From positions 682,001 through 746,000 of the forward strand of contig NZ_PYGD01000001.1 of assembly GCF_003014535.1 (NCBI RefSeq): DNA of 64,000 nt, written 5' to 3'. A program made the position numbers and the translations under genes. This DNA comes from Taibaiella chishuiensis (lineage in GTDB: Bacteria; Bacteroidota; Bacteroidia; Chitinophagales; Chitinophagaceae). Of the stretch, positions 8,212 to 17,978 are shown in pieces (position 1 is the first letter of the stretch; the number at the start of each line of letters is the position of its first letter). A model generated the notes under the pieces. It had not been told where the DNA came from. It was given only the letters and a program-made list of their open reading frames with translations, and searched no databases.

Positions 8212-10677
8212 ATGAGTAAGAAATACTTTTTTAACCTGGTTCGCATTTTTTGTTTTGCGTTATTTTTAGCGATTCCTCCTGTTCTTCATGCCCAGAATAT
8301 AGATCGGCAAAATCTTTCCAATATCAAAGTAGACGAATTGTCGGATGTGCAGATTATGGCTATCCGGGACCAGATCCTGGCTTCCGGTCAAAAGCAGGAG
8401 GATGTGGAGAAGATCCTGATCGACCGCGGAATGGCTTCGGAAGAAGTGACAAAATTCAAAGGCCGCATGTCCTCGCTGAAGGAAGGGTCGCTGGATTTTG
8501 AAAACAAAGAAGCTGCTAAAACCATTAACGGTAAGAAAGAACTGGCTTTCGAAAAGCCGGTGGCCAAAGACATGGGGCTGCGTATATTTGGCTCCGAGTA
8601 CTTTGAAAATGCGACCTCCAACTTCGCGCCGAATACCAACCGTCCCACACCTCAAAACTATATTGTAGGTCCCGGCGATAAACTGCAGATCAATGTATTT
8701 GGTAACTCTGTCGTAAACTGGAACCTCGAAGTTAATGCCGAAGGCAGCATCCTGTTGCCGGGTATGGGCAATGTTTTTGTTGGTGGCAAAACGATCGAGA
8801 ATGCTACGCAGATGATCAAAGATCGCCTGAGGGCCAATAGCTATGCCATCGGTAACGGAACAGACGTAAACATCAGCCTGAGCAATATCAGGACCATAAG
8901 GGTAAATATAAACGGTGAAGTAAAACGCCCCGGCCCGATCAATATCTCTTCGCTTTCCACCCTGCTTAATGCCTTGTACGAATCGGGCGGCCCTAACAGT
9001 ATCGGGTCGTTACGCTCCATAGAACTCTACCGGCACAACAGCCTGATCCGCAGGGTCGATATTTACGACTATATCCTGAGGGGAGATAAAAGCGGCGATA
9101 TCCTGCTGGAAGACGACGATATCATTAATGTACCGCCTTACCGCGTGCGCGTAGCGCTCGAGGGCGAAGTAAAGCGCCCGGCCCTTTACGAGGTAATGCC
9201 CGGCGAATCGCTGAAAGATGTGCTCCTGTTCAGTGGCGGTTTTAACGACAAAGCTTATACGGCAAGCGTTAAAGCGCTGCAGCTTACCGATAAGGGCAAA
9301 CGTGTAAAAGATATCAACGCTTCCGAATTCGACAGTTATGTACCCCTCAAAGGCGACCACTATACGGTAGAGCCGATCCTGGACCGCTTCGAAAACCGGG
9401 TAACCCTGAATGGCTCCGTATTCCGTCCGGGCCAGTTTGAACTGCAGGCGGGTCTTACCCTTTCTGAACTGATCAAAAGAGCAGATGGGCTTAAAGAAGA
9501 TGCTTATCCCGACCGCGGTTATATTACGCGTCTGAAAGGCGACAATACTACCGAGGTGATTCCCTTTAATGTAAAAGGTGTGGTAGACGGCACCGCCGAA
9601 GATATCGCCCTGAAGCGGGAAGATATTATCACGATCCCTTCTATTTTCGACCTGAGGGAAACCTATAAGGTGACGATCGCCGGTAGCGTACGTCGCCCGG
9701 GTAGCTTCCCATACGACGAAAATATTACGGTTGAGGACCTGATCCTGCGCGCCGGTGGTTTTGCCGATGGCGCCGATATGAAGCGCGTGGAAATAGCCCG
9801 TCGCGTAAAAGACAGCGACCGTCGTGCAAAAGATGCAAAGCTGGCCGAGATTTTTAACATCACTATCGATCCGAAGCTTACCCTTGCCGAATCCAAATTC
9901 AAACTGCAGCCCTATGACGTAGTTTCTGTTTATTCGCTGCCGGGTTTTGTAACGCCGCAGATCGTTACCATAGAAGGTGAAGTAATGATGCCGGGTTCGT
10001 ATGCAATGATCAGCAAGGACGAGCGCATTTCCGACCTCATTAAGCGGGCAAACGGGTTTACGGCCTATGCCTATCTTAAAGGCGCGTCGCTGAAGCGGGG
10101 CGATGTGATCGAAACGCAGAGCGATGCGGAAAAAAGAGATCTGAAGCTGGCACAGTTCCGCCAGAAACAAACAGAGGCGACAAAAGGTGCGGTAGACGCC
10201 AACCTGGAGAACCCTACAAAGCGGAACAACTTCGTAGGCATCGACCTCGAATATATCATACAGCACCCGAAAGGAAGAAAGGATGCGATCCTGCTTAACG
10301 GCGACGTGATCAATGTACCACGGGTGCTGCAAACGGTGAAGATCAGTGGTGAAGTGTTTTCTCCCATCACTACCATGTACACGCCCAACCAGGGGCTTAA
10401 CGAATACGTGCTCAACAGTGGCGGTTTTACGGAAGATGCGTTCAAGCGTAAATCCTATGTAGTATACGCCAACGGGAGCATTAAGGGCACCCGGCATTTC
10501 CTGTTCTTCAGGAACTATCCCAATATCGAGCCGGGAGCCGAGATCTTTATCCCGAAAAGAAAACAAAGAGAGAAAGCTGCAAATACCGCGCAGATGTGGA
10601 TCGGCCTTGGCACCAGCATGGCCTCCCTCGCTGCCGTTATCTTTGGTATTATTACGGTAGCCAATAACAATAAATAG
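8212..10677 (+). CDS. Polysaccharide export protein with multiple SLBB domains (Wza-like)
   Basis: 821 aa, about twice the length of E. coli Wza. A signal peptide covers residues 1-28 and ends at HAQ; no lipobox cysteine is present, unlike typical Wza. A polysaccharide-export domain begins near residue 148 (NYIVGPGDKLQINVFG). It is followed by at least six SLBB-type repeats, marked by recurring GEV/GSV-RPG turns near residues 235, 319, 400, 490, 590 and 710. A hydrophobic segment lies at the C-terminus (about 790-815). The family forms the periplasmic and outer-membrane conduit for capsule or exopolysaccharide. A Wzz-like partner lies at 14663, but no Wzc-type tyrosine kinase is present. Confidence 0.9.
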   Translation: MSKKYFFNLVRIFCFALFLAIPPVLHAQNIDRQNLSNIKVDELSDVQIMAIRDQILASGQKQEDVEKILIDRGMASEEVTKFKGRMSSLKEGSLDFENKEAAKTINGKKELAFEKPVAKDMGLRIFGSEYFENATSNFAPNTNRPTPQNYIVGPGDKLQINVFGNSVVNWNLEVNAEGSILLPGMGNVFVGGKTIENATQMIKDRLRANSYAIGNGTDVNISLSNIRTIRVNINGEVKRPGPINISSLSTLLNALYESGGPNSIGSLRSIELYRHNSLIRRVDIYDYILRGDKSGDILLEDDDIINVPPYRVRVALEGEVKRPALYEVMPGESLKDVLLFSGGFNDKAYTASVKALQLTDKGKRVKDINASEFDSYVPLKGDHYTVEPILDRFENRVTLNGSVFRPGQFELQAGLTLSELIKRADGLKEDAYPDRGYITRLKGDNTTEVIPFNVKGVVDGTAEDIALKREDIITIPSIFDLRETYKVTIAGSVRRPGSFPYDENITVEDLILRAGGFADGADMKRVEIARRVKDSDRRAKDAKLAEIFNITIDPKLTLAESKFKLQPYDVVSVYSLPGFVTPQIVTIEGEVMMPGSYAMISKDERISDLIKRANGFTAYAYLKGASLKRGDVIETQSDAEKRDLKLAQFRQKQTEATKGAVDANLENPTKRNNFVGIDLEYIIQHPKGRKDAILLNGDVINVPRVLQTVKISGEVFSPITTMYTPNQGLNEYVLNSGGFTEDAFKRKSYVVYANGSIKGTRHFLFFRNYPNIEPGAEIFIPKRKQREKAANTAQMWIGLGTSMASLAAVIFGIITVANNNK

Positions 10678-10718
10678 TAACAGGGCTTCCGCAACCGATT
10701 TCCTTTTATAACACTTGT

Positions 10719-12002
10719 ATGATGCAGTTTAATTCCATAGCGGTTATTGGTTTGGGTTATGTAGGCCTGCCCCTCGCGGTGGAATTTGCAAAGCAATACG
10801 AGGTTAAGGGCTTTGATATCAGCGAAAAAAGAATTGCCGGTCTGGCGTCTTTTATCGACAGCACGGGCGAGATACCGGGCCCTGTCCTGGAATCCGTGCT
10901 CAGGCAATCTCCCGGTATAGGACTACAGGTTACAGCTTCGCCCGATGCGCTGGAAGGCGCTTCGGTGTATATTGTAACTGTACCCACACCGATCAACGAA
11001 CAGAAGCAACCCGATCTTAATGCCTTATTGGAAGCTACCGCACTTGTAGGCCGTGTTATGCGTCCGGGAGCTGTGGTTATCTTCGAATCTACGGTGTATC
11101 CCGGTTGTACCGAAGAGGATTGTGTGCCGGTGCTGGAGCAGGTTTCCGGGCTGCGTTATAATATCGACTTCTTTTGTGGTTATTCGCCGGAGCGTATCAA
11201 TACCGGAGATAAGATCAATACCCTTACCCGGATCATTAAAGTAACCTCGGGATCGACACCCGAGGTAGCGCTTGCCGTAGACGACCTGTACCGGTCGATC
11301 ATTACAGCAGGCACGCACAGGGCGCCCAGTATAAAAGTGGCCGAAGCGGCCAAGGCTATCGAAAATGCACAGCGCGATCTCAATATTTCCTTCGTCAATG
11401 AACTGGCGCTTATTTTCGATCGCATTGGTATCGATACCCACGACGTGCTTGAAGCTGCCGGAACTAAATGGAACTTTCTTAAATACAAACCAGGCCTGGT
11501 AGGCGGCCATTGCATCGGTGTAGATCCTTACTACCTGGTACATAAAGCAGAAGCGCTGGGTTATGTGCCGGAGGTTATCCTCTCCGGGCGCAAGGTAAAT
11601 GAAGAGATGGGTGCTTTTGTTGCCGATAAGGTTACCCGGCTGCTGGAAGGCAGGGGTAAAACCACGGCAGGAGCGCATATTTTAATATTGGGCTTTACTT
11701 TTAAGGAAAACTGCCCGGACACCCGTAATTCACGGGTAATCGACCTGCTGAGGCATCTCGACGCCCAGGGGGCATCGGTGTACGTATACGATCCCTGGGC
11801 CGCACCCGATATAGTACAAAAAGAATATAATGTATCTTTGCTGCCGGAAATTGCAGCAGATGCCAGGTACGACGCGGTTGTACTGGCAGTAGCGCACACG
11901 CAATTCGCCGGTCTTGATTTTGACCGTTTCAAATCAGGCGGAGCAATAATTTATGATGTAAAGGCCTTTATCGACCGCAGCCTGGTTGATGGAAGGCTAT
12001 AG
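10719..12002 (+). CDS. Nucleotide-sugar dehydrogenase, WbpA/TviB/WbpO type
   Basis: 427 aa. Enzymes of this type oxidise UDP-GlcNAc or UDP-GalNAc at C6 to the HexNAc-uronic acid with two NAD+. The Rossmann motif is AVIGLGYVGLPLAVEFAKQY, and the catalytic cysteine lies in GLVGGHCIGVDPYYL. A conserved SPERINTGDK segment and the C-terminal ILGFTFKENCPDTRNS further place it with the TviB/WbpA group rather than with Ugd, which is separately encoded at 6683. Whether GlcNAc or GalNAc is preferred cannot be told. It is a second source of acidic sugar for the locus. Two adjacent ATG codons at 10719 and 10722 are equally possible starts. Confidence 0.9.
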   Translation: MMQFNSIAVIGLGYVGLPLAVEFAKQYEVKGFDISEKRIAGLASFIDSTGEIPGPVLESVLRQSPGIGLQVTASPDALEGASVYIVTVPTPINEQKQPDLNALLEATALVGRVMRPGAVVIFESTVYPGCTEEDCVPVLEQVSGLRYNIDFFCGYSPERINTGDKINTLTRIIKVTSGSTPEVALAVDDLYRSIITAGTHRAPSIKVAEAAKAIENAQRDLNISFVNELALIFDRIGIDTHDVLEAAGTKWNFLKYKPGLVGGHCIGVDPYYLVHKAEALGYVPEVILSGRKVNEEMGAFVADKVTRLLEGRGKTTAGAHILILGFTFKENCPDTRNSRVIDLLRHLDAQGASVYVYDPWAAPDIVQKEYNVSLLPEIAADARYDAVVLAVAHTQFAGLDFDRFKSGGAIIYDVKAFIDRSLVDGRL

Positions 12003-12080
12003 TTGCAGATTATATACAGGCCCGTGGCGGATATTACAGATTTTGAACCTTCGGCTATAAAATAGTTGTAATTTTTAAAA

Positions 12081-13136
12081 ATGGACTTTAAAAAAACGAT
12101 AGTTATTACGGGAGGTGCGGGCTTTATCGGTTCGCATGTAGTAAGACGCTTTGTACTTAACTACCCCGAATACCGGATCATAAACCTGGATAAACTCACC
12201 TATGCCGGTAACCTCGCCAACCTGAAAGATATCGATCAGCGTGCGAACTACACCTTTGTAAAAGGCGATATTGTAGATAGCGGGTTTATCGACCAGTTGT
12301 TTGCCGATTTCCGGCCGGATGCCGTAATTCATCTTGCCGCCGAATCGCATGTTGACCGTTCGATTACGAATCCTACAGAATTTGTAATGACCAATGTAGT
12401 AGGCACCGTAAACCTGCTGAACGCGGCCCGCAAGCAATGGAAAGGCGCATATGATACCCACCGTTTTTACCATGTCTCTACCGACGAGGTGTATGGCGCA
12501 TTGGGGGAGAGCGGCATGTTTACAGAAGCAACGGCTTACGATCCGCATAGTCCCTATTCCGCATCGAAGGCGAGCTCCGACCATTTTGTACGCGCCTATC
12601 ACGATACCTATGGCCTGGATACGGTTATATCCAACTGTTCCAATAACTACGGTTCTTTCCATTTCCCGGAAAAGCTGATCCCCCTTGCGATCAACAATAT
12701 CAAAAACAACAAACCCGTACCGGTATATGGCAAGGGCGAGAATGTAAGGGACTGGCTTTGGGTGGAAGACCATGCCCGCGCTATCGATGTTATATTCCAC
12801 AAAGCTGCGGCAGGTACCACCTACAATATCGGCGGGCATAACGAATGGAAAAACATAGACCTGATCCAATTGCTTTGCCGCATCATGGACGGGAAGCTGA
12901 ACCGGGCAGAAGGCGAATCGGCTAAGCTCATTACGTTTGTTACCGATCGCGCCGGGCACGACCTGCGTTACGCCATCGACTCTGCCAAACTGCAACAGGA
13001 ACTGGGCTGGGTGCCAAGTCTACAGTTTGAAGAAGGCCTGGAAAAAACGGTAGCATGGTACCTGGATAATGAAGAATGGCTGGAAAATGTGACCAGCGGC
13101 GATTACCAGAATTATTACAAACAACAATATACTTAA
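12081..13136 (+). CDS. rfbB: dTDP-glucose 4,6-dehydratase
   Basis: 351 aa, standard length. It converts dTDP-glucose to dTDP-4-keto-6-deoxyglucose with bound NAD+, the second step of the dTDP-rhamnose pathway. The extended SDR features are complete: TGGAGFIGSHVVRRF at the N-terminus, HLAAESHVDRSI, the catalytic STDEVYG segment, and the YSASK active-site tyrosine and lysine followed by ASSDH. It is followed by rfbC and rfbA, all on the same strand with short gaps. The usual fourth gene, rmlD, is not next to them. Confidence 0.96.
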   Translation: MDFKKTIVITGGAGFIGSHVVRRFVLNYPEYRIINLDKLTYAGNLANLKDIDQRANYTFVKGDIVDSGFIDQLFADFRPDAVIHLAAESHVDRSITNPTEFVMTNVVGTVNLLNAARKQWKGAYDTHRFYHVSTDEVYGALGESGMFTEATAYDPHSPYSASKASSDHFVRAYHDTYGLDTVISNCSNNYGSFHFPEKLIPLAINNIKNNKPVPVYGKGENVRDWLWVEDHARAIDVIFHKAAAGTTYNIGGHNEWKNIDLIQLLCRIMDGKLNRAEGESAKLITFVTDRAGHDLRYAIDSAKLQQELGWVPSLQFEEGLEKTVAWYLDNEEWLENVTSGDYQNYYKQQYT

Positions 13137-13181
13137 ATTATTTTCCGGGAACAGATCCAGGTCTGGCCCGCAGGCTTTATT

Positions 13182-13730
13182 ATGCAAGTACAGGAAACCA
13201 AGCTTAAAGGCTGCTTTATTATAGAGCCGCAGATTTTTAAGGACAACAGGGGCTATTTTTTCGAAAGCTTTAATGAGCAGAAATTCGAAGCTGCCACCGG
13301 TCATAACGGCCATTTCGTACAGGACAACCAATCGGCCTCGTCCTATGGTGTGATCCGCGGCCTGCACCTGCAGAAGGGCGAACATGCACAGGCCAAGCTG
13401 GTACGCGTGCTGGAAGGTAAAGTGCTGGATGTGGCTGTGGATCTGAGACCGGGGTCGCCTACCTACGGCGAATGGGTGGCGGTAGAGCTGAGTGCGGAGA
13501 ACAACAGGCAACTGTACGTTCCCAGGGGCTTTGGTCATGGCTTTTCGGTGCTTAGCGAAACGGCTGTGTTTGCTTACAAATGCGATAATGGTTATAATAA
13601 GGAAGCAGAAGGTGGTGTACAATACAATGACCCGACGTTAAAGATCGACTGGCAGATTCCTGCCGGTAAAGAGGTGATATCCGAAAAGGATGCGCTGCTG
13701 CGGCCTTTTTCCGAATTCAATCCCGAATAA
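13182..13730 (+). CDS. rfbC: dTDP-4-dehydrorhamnose 3,5-epimerase
   Basis: 182 aa, a cupin-fold enzyme that inverts C3 and C5 of dTDP-4-keto-6-deoxyglucose. The catalytic histidine is in VIRGLHLQ and the catalytic tyrosine region is [31 protein letters not shown] is the usual cupin strand. It sits between rfbB and rfbA with gaps of 45 and 32 bp. The product would need a 4-keto reductase (RmlD) to become dTDP-L-rhamnose; the only RmlD-like gene in the window (43324-44190) lies in the FucNAc cassette. Confidence 0.95.
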   Translation: MQVQETKLKGCFIIEPQIFKDNRGYFFESFNEQKFEAATGHNGHFVQDNQSASSYGVIRGLHLQKGEHAQAKLVRVLEGKVLDVAVDLRPGSPTYGEWVAVELSAENNRQLYVPRGFGHGFSVLSETAVFAYKCDNGYNKEAEGGVQYNDPTLKIDWQIPAGKEVISEKDALLRPFSEFNPE

Positions 13731-13762
13731 ACCCAGATAATTATCCTATTACTCTTATCCCA

Positions 13763-14623
13763 ATGAAAGGAATCGTTTTAGCCGGAGGCTCTGGAACACG
13801 GTTGTACCCCATTACCATGGCGATCAGCAAGCAGCTGATGCCTATATATGATAAGCCGATGATCTATTATCCGCTCTCAGTGCTGATGATGGCCGGCATC
13901 AAGGAAATTCTCATTATTACGACACCGGAAGACCAATCCGGGTTCAAACGCCTGCTGGGCGACGGCAGCCAATGGGGCTGCGTATTCGAATACGTGGTAC
14001 AGGAAGTGCCCAACGGCCTCGCACAGGCTTTTGTTTTAGGCGCCGACTTTATAGGCGACGATAAGGTAGCCCTGGTATTAGGCGATAACATTTTCTACGG
14101 CAGCGGCCTCGCTAAACTGCTGCAAGCCAATAACGATCCGGAAGGCGGTGTGATCTATGCTTACCAGGTAAGCGATCCCGAGCGTTACGGCGTAGTCGAG
14201 TTCGACGATAACTTACAGGCTATATCCATCGAAGAGAAGCCGGTACAACCCAAGTCGCACTATGCAGTTCCGGGCCTTTATTTCTACGACAACTCGGTAG
14301 TGGAGATTGCTAAAAACATTAAACCATCGGCCCGTGGCGAGTATGAAATAACAGATGTAAACCGTGTTTACCTCGAGCAGGGCCGGCTCAAAGTAGGCGT
14401 GCTGAGCCGCGGTACGGCATGGCTGGACACCGGTACCCACGATTCGCTGATGCAGGCGAGCCAGTTTGTACAGGTTATCGAAAACAGGCAGGGTTTAAAA
14501 ATAGGCTGTCCCGAAGAGATTGCCTACCGTATGGGTTTTATCGATAAAGAAAGGCTGGCCGAACTGGCCGAACCTTTGAAGAAAAGTGGTTATGGCGCCT
14601 ACCTGCTTAACCTGATTGCCTAG
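13763..14623 (+). CDS. rfbA: Glucose-1-phosphate thymidylyltransferase
   Basis: 286 aa. It makes dTDP-glucose from glucose-1-phosphate and dTTP, the entry step of the dTDP-deoxysugar pathway. The nucleotide-binding signature [13 protein letters not shown], followed by [18 protein letters not shown], is intact, as are LGDNIFYG and the EEKP sugar-binding segment. The order rfbB-rfbC-rfbA differs from the common rfbBDAC order of Enterobacteria. The gene is followed after 39 bp by the Wzz-like gene. Confidence 0.96.
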   Translation: MKGIVLAGGSGTRLYPITMAISKQLMPIYDKPMIYYPLSVLMMAGIKEILIITTPEDQSGFKRLLGDGSQWGCVFEYVVQEVPNGLAQAFVLGADFIGDDKVALVLGDNIFYGSGLAKLLQANNDPEGGVIYAYQVSDPERYGVVEFDDNLQAISIEEKPVQPKSHYAVPGLYFYDNSVVEIAKNIKPSARGEYEITDVNRVYLEQGRLKVGVLSRGTAWLDTGTHDSLMQASQFVQVIENRQGLKIGCPEEIAYRMGFIDKERLAELAEPLKKSGYGAYLLNLIA

Positions 14624-14662
14624 CAGTGCCGACAACAGAATATTAAAACTAAAATAACTAAC

Positions 14663-15787
14663 GTGAAGCAGAGTTTAGTTAATGCAACCTTACCTCCGGG
14701 AGAGAAGGAAATGACCATGAAGGAGCTGATCCTTAACCTGAAGGACTGGCTGGCCTACCTTCTGAGGAAATGGTTCATCATTTTACCGGTAATCATCATC
14801 GGGGCCATATGCGGCTTTTTCTACAGCAAGAACGCTACCATAAAGTACCAGGCCAACTGTACGTTTGTACTGGATCTGGGCAATAACGGCGGCGGTTCTG
14901 CAGGAGGCCTGGCTTCGCTTGTGGGTATGGGCGATAAGACCGCCGACCTTTTTAACGATGTCAAAAATATCGTATGGCTGTATACCACGAGGCGTATGAT
15001 CGAGAACACCTTGTTCACCGCGGTTAAAGACGGTAAGGGCAAGAACCGTTTGCTGATCGACTGGTTTATGGAAGAAAGTAAGATCCTCAAGACTACGTTT
15101 AAGAAATATCCTGAATTTGCCAACATCAAGTTTGTACCGGGTGTAAACTACGACTCGCTCAACCTGGTGCAAAGCACCCTGGTAGGAGCCTGCGTTGGTA
15201 CCGTAAGCGGCGCCAAGTATCTGCAGGTATCCGAAACCAAAAAGACGCAGAACATTGTAAGTGTTTCGTTCACCTCGAAGGATGAGCTCTTTTCCAAAGC
15301 ATTTACCGAAACCCTGGTTGCTACGGTTAATAAGTTTTATATCGAAACCAAAACAAAAAAGGCCCGGGAAGAGCTTGCTGTACTGCAGGCTAAAGCCGAT
15401 AGCTTCCGTAACCAAATGGATGCTTCTATCTACCAGACAGCATCGGCGGTGGATTATACCCCCAATCCCAACCCGATGCATTCGGTATTACGGGTAGAAC
15501 CCCAAAAGAAGCAGATCGACGTCCAGGTGTCGTCGACGATCTATACCCAGTTGATGCAAAACCTGGAACTGAGTAAGGTTTCCCTGGCTAAAGCCACACC
15601 GCTGATCCAGGTGGTAGACAGTCCGAGCCTGCCGCTTAATATTATAACCATAGGCCTGGTAAAGGGCCTGGCATTGGGCATCCTGATCTCCGCATTTTTG
15701 GTTATCGGCACATTGGTTGCCATGCGGTATTACAAAATAATCATGACTGAGGCTGCGCTTAAAGCGCAGGACAAACCGGCAGCATAA
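14663..15787 (+). CDS. Wzz/GNVR-type chain-length determinant protein
   Basis: 374 aa from a GTG at 14663; an ATG at 14711 preceded by GAGAAGGAA would give 358 aa beginning MTMKELILNLKDWL and may be the true start. The topology is that of polysaccharide co-polymerases: an N-terminal membrane span (about residues 35-55, WFIILPVIIIGAICGFFY), a large periplasmic segment with a helical region near 220-270, and a C-terminal span (about 328-352). The family sets the length of Wzy-made polymers. There is no cytoplasmic kinase domain as in Wzc. A PxxP-like pattern before the second span is visible as VVDSPSLPLN. Confidence 0.85.
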   Translation: MKQSLVNATLPPGEKEMTMKELILNLKDWLAYLLRKWFIILPVIIIGAICGFFYSKNATIKYQANCTFVLDLGNNGGGSAGGLASLVGMGDKTADLFNDVKNIVWLYTTRRMIENTLFTAVKDGKGKNRLLIDWFMEESKILKTTFKKYPEFANIKFVPGVNYDSLNLVQSTLVGACVGTVSGAKYLQVSETKKTQNIVSVSFTSKDELFSKAFTETLVATVNKFYIETKTKKAREELAVLQAKADSFRNQMDASIYQTASAVDYTPNPNPMHSVLRVEPQKKQIDVQVSSTIYTQLMQNLELSKVSLAKATPLIQVVDSPSLPLNIITIGLVKGLALGILISAFLVIGTLVAMRYYKIIMTEAALKAQDKPAA

Positions 15788-15805
15788 GAAAAATCCTATT
15801 TAGCA

Positions 15806-16804
15806 ATGAACCTGGAAAATAAAAAAGTATTAGTAACCGGGGCCGACGGATTTATCGGCAGTCACCTTGTAGAACGCTTACTGGACGAAGGCTGCCAGGT
15901 AAAAGCTTTTTGCTATTACAACTCCTTCAACAGCTGGGGCTGGCTGGATAGCCTGCCAGCTGAAAAATTAAAACAGATAGAAGTCTTTACCGGCGATATC
16001 AGGGATCCGAATGGTGTGGCTACGGCAATGAAAGGTGTGGATGTTGTATTCCACCTGGCAGCTTTGATCGCGATCCCATTCAGTTACCACTCGCCCGATT
16101 CTTATATCGATACCAATGTGAAAGGCACGCTTAACATTGTACAGGCCGCCAAGAACCTGGATATCGAAAGGGTACTGGTTACCTCTACCTCCGAGGTATA
16201 CGGTACTGCACAATATGTACCCATAGACGAACTGCATCCAAGGCAGCCGCAATCGCCTTATTCTGCATCTAAAATAGGCGCCGACTGTATTGCCGATTCC
16301 TTCTACCGGAGTTTTGACCTGCCGCTTACTATCGTAAGGCCATTCAATACCTATGGCCCGCGGCAGTCGGCCAGGGCGGTTATTCCCACCATTATTACCC
16401 AATTGCTCAACGGGAAAACGGAAATCAAGCTGGGCGATATCACACCTACACGCGATTTGCTGTTTGTAAAAGATACGGTGAATGGTTTTGTGGAAATCGC
16501 CAAAAGCGAAAAGCTGATCGGGCACGATTGTAATATCGCCACCCAGTCTGAAATAGCAGTGGGCGAGCTGGCAGCAGAACTGATCCGCCAGATCAACCCG
16601 GAAGCCAGGATCATAGCGGAAGAGCAGAGGATGCGCCCCGAAAAATCGGAAGTGTTCCGCTTGTTCGGCTCTAACCAGAAAATTAAAGAAAATACCAACT
16701 GGCAGTTGAAATATACGCTGCAGGAAGGCCTGGCCGAAACCATCGAATGGTTCCGCCAGAAAGAAAACCTGAAACAATACAAAGCGGACATATACAATAT
16801 TTAA
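15806..16804 (+). CDS. legB: NDP-GlcNAc 4,6-dehydratase of the legionaminic-acid pathway (LegB-like)
   Basis: 332 aa, extended SDR enzyme. In the legionaminic-acid pathway LegB removes water from a nucleotide-linked GlcNAc to give the 4-keto-6-deoxy sugar. Visible features are VTGADGFIGSHLVERLLDEG for NAD binding, TSTSEVYG near the active site, and YSASKIGAD with the catalytic Tyr and Lys; VRPFNTYGPRQSARAVIPTI is characteristic of this subgroup. The assignment rests mainly on the ordered neighbours LegC, acetyltransferase, LegI, LegG, PtmE-like and LegF immediately downstream. The aminotransferase starts 1 bp after this gene ends. In Campylobacter the corresponding substrate is GDP-linked; the PtmE-like gene suggests the same here. 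Confidence 0.85.
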   Translation: MNLENKKVLVTGADGFIGSHLVERLLDEGCQVKAFCYYNSFNSWGWLDSLPAEKLKQIEVFTGDIRDPNGVATAMKGVDVVFHLAALIAIPFSYHSPDSYIDTNVKGTLNIVQAAKNLDIERVLVTSTSEVYGTAQYVPIDELHPRQPQSPYSASKIGADCIADSFYRSFDLPLTIVRPFNTYGPRQSARAVIPTIITQLLNGKTEIKLGDITPTRDLLFVKDTVNGFVEIAKSEKLIGHDCNIATQSEIAVGELAAELIRQINPEARIIAEEQRMRPEKSEVFRLFGSNQKIKENTNWQLKYTLQEGLAETIEWFRQKENLKQYKADIYNI

Positions 16805-16805
16805 A

Positions 16806-17978
16806 ATGGAACAGAGCTTCGAAGCGGTCACCGGTTTTATTAAAGAGCAATTTCCCGGGCAGGATTTTATCCCATTGCATGCGCCGCATTTTATCGGTAA
16901 TGAAAAGAAATACCTGCTCGATACCATCGACTCTACCTTCGTATCGTCTGTAGGGGCTTATGTGAACAGGTTTGAAGAGATGATGGCGGAGATAACCGGC
17001 GCTAAACACGCAATTGCTATCGTAAATGGTACCAATGCCCTGCATATGGCCATGATCGTTTGCGGTGTTGCAGCCGGCGACGAGGTGCTTACCCAGGCGC
17101 TCACCTTTATCGCAACGGCCAATGCCATAAGTTATATCGGCGCTCAATCTGTATTTATCGATGTGGACCGGGATACGATGGGCATGTCGCCGGTTGCGCT
17201 TGCCGCATTCCTGGAGCAGTATGCGGAAAAACGTGCGGATGGCTTTACCTATAATAAAACTACCGGCAAAAAGATCGCGGCCTGTATACCCATGCATACC
17301 TTCGGCTTTCCCCTGCGTATCGGGGAGATTGCAGCCCTCTGTGCCCAATGGAACATTGTCCTGATCGAAGATGCGGCAGAATCGCTGGGAAGTTATATCG
17401 GCGACAAACATACCGGCACCACGGGCAGAGTAGGCACCTTCAGTTTTAACGGCAACAAAACTGTTACCTGTGGCGGTGGCGGAGCCCTGGTTACCGACGA
17501 CGATGCCCTGGCCAAAAAAGCCAAACACCTGACTACCCAGGCCAAAGTACCGCATCGCTGGGAGTTTGTGCACGACGATATCGGTTATAACTACCGTATG
17601 CCCAACCTCAATGCGGCCCTGGCCTGTGCACAATTGGAGCAACTGCCTGCTTTCCTCGACAATAAACGGGAGCTTGCCGAAAACTATAAGACTTTCTTTG
17701 CAGGTATTGGCATGTCTTTTGTGGTAGAGACCCCGGGTACAAAAGCGAACTACTGGCTCAATGCCATCCTGCTGGATGACCTGGAACAGAGAAATGCTTT
17801 CCTGGAATACAGCAACGGCAATGGCGTAATGACAAGGCCGGTATGGGAACTGATGAACCGGCTGCCGATGTTCCGCCATTACCAGCACGATAGCCTCGAA
17901 AACAGTATCTGGCTGGCCGACAGGCTGGTAAATATACCGAGCAGCGTAAGGCTGCCACTCAAAAACAACAAGGATTAA
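16806..17978 (+). CDS. legC: PLP-dependent sugar aminotransferase (LegC-like, DegT/DnrJ/EryC1/StrS family)
   Basis: 390 aa. It aminates C4 of the 4-keto-6-deoxy-HexNAc made by LegB, using glutamate and PLP. The Schiff-base lysine lies in FSFNGNKTVTCGGGGAL, and VNGTNALHMAM and IEDAAESLGS are typical fold-type I segments; the PGTKANYWLNAILL stretch is common in LegC/NeuD-linked enzymes. It starts 1 bp after legB and its stop codon overlaps the next start (TAATG), indicating translational coupling. Other amino-sugar pathways use the same family; neighbours decide the assignment. Confidence 0.88.
   Translation: MEQSFEAVTGFIKEQFPGQDFIPLHAPHFIGNEKKYLLDTIDSTFVSSVGAYVNRFEEMMAEITGAKHAIAIVNGTNALHMAMIVCGVAAGDEVLTQALTFIATANAISYIGAQSVFIDVDRDTMGMSPVALAAFLEQYAEKRADGFTYNKTTGKKIAACIPMHTFGFPLRIGEIAALCAQWNIVLIEDAAESLGSYIGDKHTGTTGRVGTFSFNGNKTVTCGGGGALVTDDDALAKKAKHLTTQAKVPHRWEFVHDDIGYNYRMPNLNAALACAQLEQLPAFLDNKRELAENYKTFFAGIGMSFVVETPGTKANYWLNAILLDDLEQRNAFLEYSNGNGVMTRPVWELMNRLPMFRHYQHDSLENSIWLADRLVNIPSSVRLPLKNNKD

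Noticed and set aside
9010-10566. 518-codon open frame antisense to the SLBB gene
   Set aside because: Codon-register shadow of the SLBB gene; the translation has no recognisable domain.
16683-17888. 401-codon open frame antisense to legC
   Set aside because: Shadow of the aminotransferase gene for the same reason.
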